A stretch of DNA of 64,000 bases, taken from positions 23,761 through 87,760 of the forward strand of contig JAPKYO010000013.1 in NCBI GenBank assembly GCA_026394265.1, read 5' to 3'. Positions 36,154-44,295 of this stretch are shown here, in pieces; the stretch's first letter is position 1; each line of letters begins with the position of its first letter. The position numbers and the translations under genes are program-made. The DNA comes from Candidatus Bathyarchaeota archaeon. GTDB taxonomy: Archaea; Thermoproteota; Bathyarchaeia; TCS64. The notes under the pieces were generated by a model. That model ran no database searches. It was not told the origin of the DNA and was given only the letters and a program-made list of their open reading frames with translations.

Positions 36154-37325
36154 TTGAAGGCATACATGGACAACGGCTCAGGCGCACCAGTAGACCCACG
36201 CGTCCTACAGGAGATGCTACCCAACCTCACCGAGCACGTCGGCAACCCCAGCAGCTCAGCTTCCACAGCGAGGGCTTCAAGGCACTAAAAGCGATCAACA
36301 AGGCGCGTGAGCAGATCGCCGCGCTAATCAACGCCGAGCCAGCCGAGATATTCTTCACAGCCTCCGCCACCGAGGCCACAAACCTCGCCATCATCGGAGG
36401 AGCAAACCGCTACAAGAACAAGGGCAATCGCGTCGTCTCCAGCGCCGTCGAGCACATAAGCACAGTCAACATCTGCAAGGAACTCACACGTGGCGGCTGG
36501 GAGTACCAGCAGGCACCCGTAGACGCGAACGGCGTCGTACTCCTCGACAAGCTCGACGAACTCGTCACCGACAAGACCGTCATCGTAACCGTCATGGCGG
36601 CGAACGGCGAGATAGGCACCATAGAGCCCATCAGGGAAGCGGCAGCCCTCGCCCACAAGAAGGGCGCGTACTTCCACACGGACGCCACCGCCGCCCTAGG
36701 CAAGATACCCCTCGACGTCAAAGCCATGGACATCGACATGATGACCCTGAGCAGCAACGACATAAACGGCCCCAAGGGCGTCGGAGCCCTCTACATCAAG
36801 AAAACCCTCAGGCTCCGCCCCGTAATCATCGGCGGAGGACAGGAGCAGGGACTACGCAGCGGCACCGAGAACACACCCGGCATCGTCGGCTTCGGAAAGG
36901 CAGCCGAACTCGCCAAGGCAGAGATGCCCGAGGAGTCGAAGCGCCTCACCGAGCTACGCGACCGCCTCATCAAGGGCCTCACAACCACAATCCCCGAGGC
37001 ACACCTAAACGGCCACCCCACGAACCGCACCCCCAACAACGCCAACGTCCGCTTCAGCTACATCGAGGGCGAAGCGCTCACACTCAGCCTCGACGACGTC
37101 GGCATCCAGACAAACACGGGCTCAGCATGCGCCGCGAAGACCCTCGAACCCAGCGCCTGCCTGCTCGCCACCGGCCTCAAACCCGAGGACGCCCACGGCA
37201 GCCTCGTATTCACCCTCGGCAAAGCCAATAATAAGGACCAGATCGACTACGTAATCGAGCAACTCCCAGCCATCGTCAAGCGGCTGAGGGCGATGTCAAG
37301 CATAACCCCAGAGGAGCTGAAGTAA
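36154..37325 (+). pseudogene. iscS: IscS/NifS-like protein, frameshifted, no PLP lysine
   Basis: Cysteine desulfurase family member. The frame starting near TTG 36154 / ATG 36166 (KAYMDNGSGAPVDPRVLQEM) runs to GNPSSS, then breaks; a second frame resumes at FHSEGFKALKAINKAREQ (from 36261) and goes on to 37325. A one-base loss or a 5-nt insertion at ~36252-36261 explains it. The Cys loop is intact (NTGSACAAKTLEP), but the PLP-lysine position reads SSNDINGPKG, so Lys is replaced by Asp, as known for Archaeoglobus fulgidus IscS. Either a pseudogene, a sequencing error, or a living protein without desulfurase activity. IscU follows. Confidence 0.8.
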
Positions 37326-37326
37326 C

Positions 37327-37707
37327 ATGTACAGCGACAAGGTCATGGAGCACTTCAAGAACCCACGCAACGTCGGCGAACTCAAGGACGCGGACGGCGT
37401 CGGCACCGTCGGCAACCCCGTCTGCGGCGACATGATGACGATGTACATCAAGGTCAAGAATGGCAGGATCGCCGACATCAAGTTCAAGACCTATGGCTGC
37501 GGCGCCGCAATCGCCACGAGCAGCATGACCACCGAACTCGCCATGGGCAAGACTGTCGAGGAGGCGGACCAGATCACACGCCAGAGCGTAGCAGACGCAC
37601 TCGACGGGCTCCCGCCAGTGAAGATGCACTGCAGCAACCTCGCCTCAGACGCCCTCCACGAGGCGATAAAGGACTACAAGAAGAAGCAGGAGGAGAAGAA
37701 GAATTGA
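37327..37707 (+). CDS. iscU: Iron-sulfur scaffold IscU/NifU-like
   Basis: 126 residues. Starts MYSDKVMEHFKNPRNVGEL and has the three cluster Cys in NPVCGD, KTYGCGAAIA and MHCSNLA. It assembles and hands over Fe-S clusters. It begins 1 nt after the iscS stop, in the iscS-iscU pair seen widely. The C-terminus is Lys/Glu-rich (DYKKKQEEKKN). The sulfur donor cannot be the usual desulfurase if the iscS next to it is inactive. Confidence 0.94.
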   Translation: MYSDKVMEHFKNPRNVGELKDADGVGTVGNPVCGDMMTMYIKVKNGRIADIKFKTYGCGAAIATSSMTTELAMGKTVEEADQITRQSVADALDGLPPVKMHCSNLASDALHEAIKDYKKKQEEKKN

Positions 37708-37844
37708 ATGAAAAGGTAGAAAAGTGCCCGATGTGCGGCCTCCCGAAGGAGGAAAACTGCGATCTCATGGCGGGGAAGGCGAAGGACGGCGCCGCCGTCT
37801 GCTGCTGCACGAGGCTCCAGAAGAAAAGCGTTAAAAAGCCGTAG
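37704..37844 (+). CDS. Small Cys-rich protein linked to iscU
   Basis: 46 residues from a TTG that overlaps the iscU stop (TTGA). It reads MNEKVEKCPMCGLP...NCDLMAG...VCCCTRLQKKS, with a CPMCG ribbon-like pair, a CD, and CCC. A zinc or Fe-S role fits the location, but the family is not known to me. Translation coupling and the conserved C-x-x-C suggest it is real; it is below the usual gene-calling size limit. Confidence 0.6.
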   Translation: MNEKVEKCPMCGLPKEENCDLMAGKAKDGAAVCCCTRLQKKSVKKP

Positions 37845-37883
37845 CATCGGGAATACAACAGCACCTCCGTTGGAGACCATTTC

Positions 37884-38474
37884 TTGGACAGGTTGAAGCT
37901 CGCGTCGCGCCTATCCGCGGCACTTAACGCACCCCTAATCACGGTGATCACGTTCATACCCCTAATACTCCTCTACGGCGCAGAGAGAGCACCCCTACTC
38001 ATCGCGATCACAAGTCTATTCGGGTGCGTACTCCCCCTCGCGATGGTCATCGGCCTCATGAGGCTCGACTTCATCCAGGACTTCTACGCCCAGGAGAAGG
38101 ACACGCGGTTCATCCCCTTCCTCTGGACGACGTTCTTCTACCTCCTAGGCGTACTTAGCCTAATTCTAGTCTCGGCGCCAGCCGCGGTGACCGCCCTCAT
38201 GGCGTGCTACTTCGTCAACGGTATGGTCCTCATGGTGATCACGCTCAAGTGGAAGATCAGCATACACGCCAGCGGGGTAACCGGCCCATTCACGGCGCTC
38301 GTCTACATACTCGGCGGCGTCATGCTCCCCCTCCTCCTCGTGGTCATCCCCGTCGCCTGGGCGAGGGTAGAGCTAAAGGCGCATACAGTCATGCAGGTAG
38401 CAGTCGGAGCCATCCTCAGCGGCGTCCTCACATGGTTCCAGATGGGCTTCTACATGCACAGAATATTCATCTAA
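37884..38474 (+). CDS. Integral membrane protein, PAP2-phosphatase-like
   Basis: 196 residues with six hydrophobic segments. Fragments KWKISIHASGVTG and WARVELKAHTVMQ resemble parts of the PAP2 phosphatase signature, but the full KX6RP-PSGH-SRX5HX3D set is not present, so it could be an inactive or divergent member. TTG 37884 has GGAG 8 nt upstream and TTAAAAAG at 37831-37838. Location next to the Fe-S genes seems accidental. Confidence 0.5.
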   Translation: MDRLKLASRLSAALNAPLITVITFIPLILLYGAERAPLLIAITSLFGCVLPLAMVIGLMRLDFIQDFYAQEKDTRFIPFLWTTFFYLLGVLSLILVSAPAAVTALMACYFVNGMVLMVITLKWKISIHASGVTGPFTALVYILGGVMLPLLLVVIPVAWARVELKAHTVMQVAVGAILSGVLTWFQMGFYMHRIFI

Positions 38475-38551
38475 ACACGCCAGTCCCAAACACCCATTCT
38501 AAAAACCATAGGGGTGAGGGGGTACACCCATTATCCCATTCCTGAGCCTCT

Positions 38552-38624
38552 TTCACCGAAAGAAGCCTTAAAACTGCCCCGATGGTACGCCGATCTACGC
38601 AAAAGGAGCATCTATTCCCTACAG
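38552..38624 (+). repeat. Dispersed repeat with conserved peptide frame, copy A
   Basis: About 73 bp nearly identical to 59002-59075. The last 38 bp (38587-38624) are identical in both copies. In frame it encodes KTAPMVRRSTQKEHLFPT (38570-38623) and the frame ends in MRGL and a stop. Copy C at 46407-46550 keeps the same frame. It lies between the PAP2-like gene and the end of the flavodiiron gene. Confidence 0.65.
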
Positions 38625-38637
38625 AGATGCGTGGGCT

Positions 38638-39810
38638 CTAGGCGGCTATCTTCTCGCCCAAGCTGACCCCGAGGGCGTATGCGCGCTTCGCCTCGTCGCC
38701 GCTCGGCTTGAAGACGAAGTCTACGTCACTCTCCACCAGCTGGATTCCAGCAGCCTGCATCTCCGCCTCGACCACCTTCTTCGCCCCACCCGCCCAGCCG
38801 TAGCTCCCGAAGGCTGCGCCGATCTTGTTCATCGGCTTCAGCCCCCTCATGTAGGCGAGGAAACCCGCGACCGTGGGGAATACGTGGTTGTTAAGCGTCG
38901 GCGACCCGACGACGACCGCCCTCGCGTCGAGTATGTCCGCGATGACGTCGCTGTTTGGGCTCGCCCCCAGGCAGTGCACCTTAACGTTTACGCCCTTCGA
39001 CGCGATGCCGTCGGCGATCGCCCGCGCCAGAATCTGGGTGCTCCCCCACATCGTATCATAGACGACGACCGCCTTCCTCTTCGTCTCCCCGACGACCCAG
39101 CCCTGGTACGACTTGAGAATCCAGCCCGGGTTCTTGCGCCAGACGACGCCGTGGCTCGGCGCGATCATCTCCACCTGAACACCCTCAAGCGCCTTCAACG
39201 CCCTGGACACGCTCCTCCACAGAGGCATCAGTATGTTCGCGTAGTAGATCACAGCCTCCTGCCTCAACTCAGCCTCGTCAACCTCGTCATCGAACCTCCC
39301 GCTAGAGGCGAGGTGCTGCCCGAAGGCGTCGTTGCTGAAGAGCAGCTTCTCCTCGGGCACGTAGCTGACCATCGAGTCGGGCCAGTGAGCCATCGGGACG
39401 GGCACGAAGGAGAGACTCCTCTTCCCCAGCTTGAGCGTCGGCTTCTTCTCGATTGGCGTGATCTTCAGGTCGCCGCCGTAGTACTTCATCAGGGTGTTTA
39501 TGCACCGCTCCGTCGCCACGACCTCCGCGTTGGGGCAAGCCTCGATCACCCTCCTGATGCTGCCCGAGTGGTCCGGCTCCGCGTGGTTTGCGACTATGTA
39601 GTCGACCTTCTTTGGGTCGATGACCTCGCCTATCCTCGCCACCTGCTCCTCGGCGAACGGCGCCTTGACGAAGTCTATCAGCGCCACCTTCTCGTCGACG
39701 ACGAGGTACGAGTTGTAGCTTGTCCCCCTGTGGGTGACGTAGCCGTGGAAGCTCCTTGCACTCCAATCCACTGCTCCCACCCAGTGTATGCCCTCCTTGA
39801 TCTGGACCAT
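38638..39810 (-). CDS. fprA: Flavodiiron protein (oxygen/NO scavenging)
   Basis: 390 residues. Metallo-beta-lactamase-like domain first, with the di-iron ligands HAEPDHSGS, AHWPDSMVS, FSNDAFGQH and APSHGVV, then a flavodoxin domain from VVVYDTMWGSTQILAR. Such proteins reduce O2 or NO to water or N2O in anaerobes, with F420H2, rubredoxin or NADH as donors; the donor here is unknown. The start is the ATG at 39810 (preceded by an in-frame TTG). It is downstream of a TTTTATTC box. Near genes for thioredoxin and its reductase support redox stress defence. Confidence 0.92.
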   Translation of the reverse strand: MVQIKEGIHWVGAVDWSARSFHGYVTHRGTSYNSYLVVDEKVALIDFVKAPFAEEQVARIGEVIDPKKVDYIVANHAEPDHSGSIRRVIEACPNAEVVATERCINTLMKYYGGDLKITPIEKKPTLKLGKRSLSFVPVPMAHWPDSMVSYVPEEKLLFSNDAFGQHLASSGRFDDEVDEAELRQEAVIYYANILMPLWRSVSRALKALEGVQVEMIAPSHGVVWRKNPGWILKSYQGWVVGETKRKAVVVYDTMWGSTQILARAIADGIASKGVNVKVHCLGASPNSDVIADILDARAVVVGSPTLNNHVFPTVAGFLAYMRGLKPMNKIGAAFGSYGWAGGAKKVVEAEMQAAGIQLVESDVDFVFKPSGDEAKRAYALGVSLGEKIAA

Positions 39811-39855
39811 CAAAAACGACCTTGAAGGTGTCGAGGGAAGGAACGAATAAAAGGG

Positions 39856-40770
39856 TTATGAGAGGGGGACGTCGACCTCGAGGAGGTCCTCCGCTATCTG
39901 CGTGTGCGGGAAGACGCTACGCGCAGCCTCCAGGAGTGGGCTCGTGTCACCGTATCTGCTGCTGATGTGCGTCAGTATCAGGCGCTTCGCCCCCGCCCTC
40001 GACGCGACGCCCGCCGCCTGGCTCGCCGTCGAGTGCCCATCCTCCGCCGCCCTCTCTACCAGCTCTTCGCCGAAGGTCGCCTCGTGGATGAGCAGGTCGG
40101 CGCAGGAAGCCAGCCCGACGACGTTGTCGCTCGGCCTCGTGTCCCCCGTGTAGACGATGCTTCTCCCACGCCTCGGCGGATCCGAGACGTCTAGAGACCT
40201 CACGATACTGTCCCCGATCTTGATCTCTTCGCCGTCCTGGAGCCTCTTCCATAGGACTCCCTCGGGGACGCCGAGTGCCCGGGCTTTTTCGGGGTGGAAC
40301 CTCCCGGGCCGTGGGTTCTCACGCAGGGCGTATGACCAGGCTTCGAGTCTGTGCTCCGCCCTGCACGCCTCGACCTTGAAGCCCTTCCCCTCGAATACGA
40401 ACCCGGGTTCGAGTATCTCGTGCACCGCGACCGGGAACCCGGGCCCCCCGAGTGTGTTCGAGACCCCCTGTAGGAAGGCGTGTAGCCCCCTCGGTCCGAA
40501 GACGGTGAGCGGCTCCTCCCGCCTTTGCAGGGTCATCGACTGTAGGAGGCCGGGGACGCCGAGGACGTGGTCGCCGTGCAGGTGGGTGACGAAGATCATC
40601 TTCACCCTGCTGAAGCCTATGTGGGCGGCGACCATCTGCCTCTGTGTGCCCTCCCCGCAGTCGAGGAGAACCACGCCGCGCCCAATCTTCACCGCAACAG
40701 AGGAGGAGCTCCTCTCCGGCGTCGGCATGCTCCCGCTTGTCCCAAGGAAGACGACCTTCAAAGCATTCAA
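39856..40770 (-). CDS. rnz: Ribonuclease Z (tRNA 3' processing)
   Basis: 304 residues. Metallo-beta-lactamase fold with zinc motif FVTHLHGDHVLGVPGL, and later histidines in DLLIHEATF and LILTHISSRYG. The start reads LNALKVVFLGTSGSMPTPERSSSS, typical of short-form RNase Z. It removes the 3' trailer of tRNA precursors; the visible tRNA here encodes CCA. The start codon is TTG at 40770, just 9 nt from the trxB stop. Confidence 0.92.
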   Translation of the reverse strand: MNALKVVFLGTSGSMPTPERSSSSVAVKIGRGVVLLDCGEGTQRQMVAAHIGFSRVKMIFVTHLHGDHVLGVPGLLQSMTLQRREEPLTVFGPRGLHAFLQGVSNTLGGPGFPVAVHEILEPGFVFEGKGFKVEACRAEHRLEAWSYALRENPRPGRFHPEKARALGVPEGVLWKRLQDGEEIKIGDSIVRSLDVSDPPRRGRSIVYTGDTRPSDNVVGLASCADLLIHEATFGEELVERAAEDGHSTASQAAGVASRAGAKRLILTHISSRYGDTSPLLEAARSVFPHTQIAEDLLEVDVPLS

Positions 40771-40779
40771 CCGCCGGCG

Positions 40780-41697
40780 CTATTCTCCCCGCTGTCCCTC
40801 GACCCAGTGTATCGCTTCGAGGGCTGCGGCGCAGCCGTTCCCGCAGCTCGTCACGACCTGCCGATATAGCTTGTCCATGAGGTCGCCCGCCACGAAGATG
40901 CCCGGCTTACCCGTCTTAACCCCCTCAGTCTTCAGGTAGCCTTCGCCGTCCATGTCAAGTTGTCCCCTGAAGATGGCGGTGTTCGGGTCCCACCCGATCG
41001 CGAGCAGGACTCCGTCTGTGTCGACTAGCCTGCTAGCCCCAGTCTTCAGGTCCCTCAGGATGACCTGCTTCACCCGCTTGTCCCCGAGTATCTCGGTGAC
41101 CTCGGTGTTGTATAGGATCTTTATCTTGGGATCGTTCTCCGCCTTATCCATGAGGCACCTGCAGGCGCGTGCCTCTTCCCTGTGGTGGACGATGGTGACT
41201 TCGGAGGCGAATCTGGCGAGGTCTATCGCCTCCTGTATGGCTGAGTCTCCGCCACCGACGACGATTGCTTTCCTGTCCTCGTAGAGGACGGCGTCGCATG
41301 TGGCGCAGACGAAGACGCCCCGCCCCATCAGGCGGTCCTCACCGGGGACGCCTAGCTTCTTGTGTGTCATCCCCGTCGCCACTATCACGGACTTCGCCTC
41401 AAGCAGCTTATCCCCCATAGAAACCCTGTAGGGTGTCGTTGAGAAGTCGACCCCCGTGGCGTCCCCGTCGAGGAACTCGGCGCCGAACCTCTCCGCGTGC
41501 GCCTTGAACTTGTCGGCAAGCTCCGGGCCGGTGATGCCCTCCGGGAAGCCGGGGTAGTTGTCAACCTGATAGGTGAAGGCGATCTGGCCGCCGACCATCG
41601 GCCCGGTGACCACCAGTGTCTTGAGTTTGGCGCGCGCCGTGTAGAGTGCCGCCGTCAAACCTGCGGGTCCCGCGCCGAGGACGATCACGTCATACAT
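40780..41697 (-). CDS. trxB: Thioredoxin reductase
   Basis: 305 residues. FAD-binding N-terminus YDVIVLGAGPAGLTAALYTARAK, redox pair CATCD in VFVCATCDAV, and the second FAD/NAD motif VVGGGDSAIQEAIDLA. ATG 41697. The thioredoxin-like gene is directly upstream (10 nt), so they form a working pair. C-terminal ALEAIHWVEGQRGE closes the family pattern. Confidence 0.94.
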   Translation of the reverse strand: MYDVIVLGAGPAGLTAALYTARAKLKTLVVTGPMVGGQIAFTYQVDNYPGFPEGITGPELADKFKAHAERFGAEFLDGDATGVDFSTTPYRVSMGDKLLEAKSVIVATGMTHKKLGVPGEDRLMGRGVFVCATCDAVLYEDRKAIVVGGGDSAIQEAIDLARFASEVTIVHHREEARACRCLMDKAENDPKIKILYNTEVTEILGDKRVKQVILRDLKTGASRLVDTDGVLLAIGWDPNTAIFRGQLDMDGEGYLKTEGVKTGKPGIFVAGDLMDKLYRQVVTSCGNGCAAALEAIHWVEGQRGE

Positions 41698-41706
41698 ACA
41701 CTTACC

Positions 41707-42045
41707 TCAGGCGCAGCCCTTCAGGAGGTTATTGATCGTGCCCTCGAGGTCCGTCAGGGTCTCCAATCCGACGATCTCCCCGACCTCGACGCCCCTGCAG
41801 TAGACCTTGAAGGTGGGTGTGCCTATGACCCCCTTATCTATGGCGAAGCGGCGGTTCTCCCTGTTCTCGAGGACGTTCAGGCGTACCAGCTTCGCCTTCC
41901 CCGCGAGTTTTTCGGGCAGTTCGTGGACGGTGGGCTCGATCTTCTTGCATGTGGGGCAGTTCTGGTGCCAGAACTCGACGACGACGGGCCCTTCTCCCTT
42001 CATAACCGAGTCCCAGTCGGAGTTTTGGATATCAATCAAGGACAA
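41707..42045 (-). CDS. Thioredoxin-like protein (CPTC active site)
   Basis: 112 residues. Redox site HQNCPTCKKIEP (CPTC, not the classic CGPC) in a thioredoxin fold with VVEFWHQNC and GVIGTPTFKVYCRGVEVGE (the cis-Pro is in GTPTF). Probably reduced by the neighbouring trxB. The start is TTG at 42045 with another in-frame TTG at 42039. Confidence 0.85.
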   Translation of the reverse strand: MSLIDIQNSDWDSVMKGEGPVVVEFWHQNCPTCKKIEPTVHELPEKLAGKAKLVRLNVLENRENRRFAIDKGVIGTPTFKVYCRGVEVGEIVGLETLTDLEGTINNLLKGCA

Positions 42046-42098
42046 TGCCTGTCACTGGTTGAAAAATTGGGCGGGGCCGGATTTAACCCGTTCCCCGT

Positions 42099-42440
42099 CT
42101 ACGCCTCGGCGAAGTTCAGGGCGCCGTCGGTTATCGTCAACTCGTAGAGCTGGTTCGGGTACGGCTTGAGCCTGAAGCTCTCAAGCTCCTCCCCCGTCAT
42201 GATCAGTGTGAGCTTCATCTGCTCGTAGTCCCGGCTTCCGCCGGGGATGACGTTCTGGAAGCTCTTGGTGACCTGTACGATCATCTGGCTGATCTCCTCG
42301 GGGACGTCGGGGTTGCTCATCATCATCACCGGTGGGCGCTGGCGGACCTCGACGAAGTCGATCTGGAAGCACTCCCGGCCCTCCTGGTCCTTGGTGGACC
42401 TGACGGACTGGACCTTGATCCGGAGCTTGGAGCTTATCAT
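42099..42440 (-). CDS. Conserved archaeal protein, function unknown
   Basis: 113 residues, beginning MISSKLRIKVQSVRSTKDQEGRE and continuing QIDFVEVRQRPPVMMM. No motif recognised; it is a compact mixed alpha/beta protein with no membrane segment. It sits between the thioredoxin and prs genes on the same strand. No function assigned. Confidence 0.6.
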   Translation of the reverse strand: MISSKLRIKVQSVRSTKDQEGRECFQIDFVEVRQRPPVMMMSNPDVPEEISQMIVQVTKSFQNVIPGGSRDYEQMKLTLIMTGEELESFRLKPYPNQLYELTITDGALNFAEA

Positions 42441-42487
42441 GGGTTTCGCTGTGATGTGCGCCGTTGCTGTATAAAGGGGTTGAGGGC

Positions 42488-43378
42488 TTACTCAAGCTCT
42501 TTGAGCTTGTCCGCGATGAGCCCCGCGACGGAGACCCTGCTGAACGGGGTCTCGATGGTGTTAGTGGCGATGATGGGGTCGGCGCCCGCATTCCTGATCT
42601 TCTCCTCCGCGCCCGGCATGTAGAGGACGTGTGTGCACGCTGCGGCGACCCTCTCCGCGCCCTGCGCGACGAGTGCCTCGACCGCCTTCGCCATGGTTCC
42701 GCCGCTGCTTATCATGTCGTCGAAGACGACGGCTCTGCGCCCCGAGATGTTAAGGTCCTTGACCGCCATCGTGATCTCGCCCGTCTTGCGGTCTCGGGTC
42801 TTCTCGAAGAAGTTGTAGCCTCCGCCGAGTACCTTTGAGGCTGCTTCGGCGATGTAGATGGCGCCCTTGTCCGGGGAGAGGCTGTACGCTTTATCGAAGC
42901 CCTGCTTTTTGAGGTACTCGGCGAGTAGGGGGACGGCGGAGACGTTGTGGAACTTTACACCGTGTTTCGCCTCGACGCTCCGGGTTGAAGCCTCGTTGTG
43001 GATGTTGACTGTGACGAGGTCGGTGACGCCTGAGCACTCTAGTAGGCTGAATATGACGTCGAGGCTCAGCGCCTCTAGCTCGGTGAACCGCTTGTCCTGG
43101 CGGGCGTAGGCGAGGTAGGGTACGACCACGACTATTCCTTTGGCGCCGAAGTCTTTTGCGGTCCTCGCCATGAGGAGGAGCTGCATGAGCCTCGTGTCAG
43201 GGTTTGGGGCCGTGGTCTGGACGATCACGACCTTCTCGCCAGCCACGGGTTTGGCGAGCTTAATATAACTCTCCCCGTCGGGGAAGATGCGGTGCTCGAC
43301 GGCTTGCGGCTCTACGCCGAGGGCTTCCGCTATCCTCCAGCCGAGTCCGAGGGAAGAGGGACCGGGTATGACGATCAT
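42488..43378 (-). CDS. prs: Ribose-phosphate pyrophosphokinase (PRPP synthase)
   Basis: 296 residues. Makes PRPP from ribose 5-phosphate and ATP, the substrate of purF. Conserved parts: EHRIFPDGESYIKL near the start, VPYLAYARQDK, VVTVNIHNEAS, and AVVFDDMISSGGTMAKAVE (the PRPP binding loop). CTTATGTATC is 27 nt from the ATG (leaderless). Unlinked here to the purine operons. Confidence 0.95.
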   Translation of the reverse strand: MIVIPGPSSLGLGWRIAEALGVEPQAVEHRIFPDGESYIKLAKPVAGEKVVIVQTTAPNPDTRLMQLLLMARTAKDFGAKGIVVVVPYLAYARQDKRFTELEALSLDVIFSLLECSGVTDLVTVNIHNEASTRSVEAKHGVKFHNVSAVPLLAEYLKKQGFDKAYSLSPDKGAIYIAEAASKVLGGGYNFFEKTRDRKTGEITMAVKDLNISGRRAVVFDDMISSGGTMAKAVEALVAQGAERVAAACTHVLYMPGAEEKIRNAGADPIIATNTIETPFSRVSVAGLIADKLKELE

Positions 43379-43415
43379 ACGGGGGAGGATAGTCGCATCT
43401 GATACATAAGCGGAG

Positions 43416-44219
43416 CTACTGGAACAGTGTGAAGATGAACAGGAGACCCGCGGCGACCGCGGCAGCCGCCCAGACCCTCTTATCCCACTTGAATATCTTC
43501 ATACCGTCGAACATGCCGAAGGGGATGAGGTTGAAGAGGGCGAGGAAGGCGTTTATCTCGATGCCGTAGTAGGCGAGGAACCCGAGGATGCTGTCGGGGG
43601 ACGCCAGGTAGACGGCGAGGTAGATGACCGCCTGAGCGATGTTCGTCGCCGGGCCGGCTATGGATATCTTGCCGTACTCGTTCCAGTTCAGGAGCCCCGC
43701 TATCATCACCGCCCCGGGGGCGACGATCATAAGCGGTAGGACCGAGGTCTGCAGGAGCACGAATGATAGGAAGGTGAAGAGCAGCCCCGTCGTGCTCAAT
43801 CTGAACTCCGCCCACATCCCGAGGCGCTGCGCCGCGAACTTGTGCGCAAGCTCGTGCAGTATGAAGGCGAGGGCGAGCACAGACACGATTCCTACCACGA
43901 AGAAGGGCTCGACTGTGAAGTAGCTCCAGACCTTGAAGAAGGGGAGGATCATTATGACGAGCAGCCCGATGGCGAGGTCCCGTAGCTCCCTCTTGCTGAA
44001 CCAGTAGGGGCGTATGACGCGGCTGGTAGAGTAGTTGCCCTGGAAGTCTCCAGTCGAGGAGAAGGTGCCGACGTGTACGGTGTTCGGCTTGGTTTGGTCG
44101 TACTTCCCGGCGCAGTCGTGGAACTCGGGTAGTCTGTGCTGCTCGCAGAAGTAGCCGCCGCAGTAGTTGCAGCGGAAGGGCATGTAGGTCTCTACGCCGC
44201 ACTTGTCACACTTGACCAA
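43416..44219 (-). CDS. Site-2 protease-like enzyme with N-terminal AN1 zinc finger
   Basis: 267 residues. Residues ~1-40 form an AN1-type zinc finger: KCDKCGVETYMPFRCNYCGGYFCEQHRLPEFHDC. After a linker come the membrane segments with HELAHKFAAQRLG (zinc ligands HExxH) and the third-ligand area FNLIPFGMFDGMKIF. This is the M50/S2P fold, which cuts membrane proteins inside the bilayer. The fusion to AN1 is the notable part: the finger may bind ubiquitin-like or substrate proteins. The start is TTG 44219 after GGGAGGGAG. Confidence 0.85.
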   Translation of the reverse strand: MVKCDKCGVETYMPFRCNYCGGYFCEQHRLPEFHDCAGKYDQTKPNTVHVGTFSSTGDFQGNYSTSRVIRPYWFSKRELRDLAIGLLVIMILPFFKVWSYFTVEPFFVVGIVSVLALAFILHELAHKFAAQRLGMWAEFRLSTTGLLFTFLSFVLLQTSVLPLMIVAPGAVMIAGLLNWNEYGKISIAGPATNIAQAVIYLAVYLASPDSILGFLAYYGIEINAFLALFNLIPFGMFDGMKIFKWDKRVWAAAAVAAGLLFIFTLFQ

Positions 44220-44295
44220 TGGGCTCCCTCCGAATTAGCTTGAGGCCAGAATATTAAGGGTTAGTATAAGTGGTTTGGCTGAAAAAGGGGACCCT

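Noticed and set aside
38884..39825. 313-codon plus-strand frame opposite the flavodiiron gene
   Set aside because: Arg/Asp/Val-rich antisense shadow; the minus strand shows the true conserved motifs.
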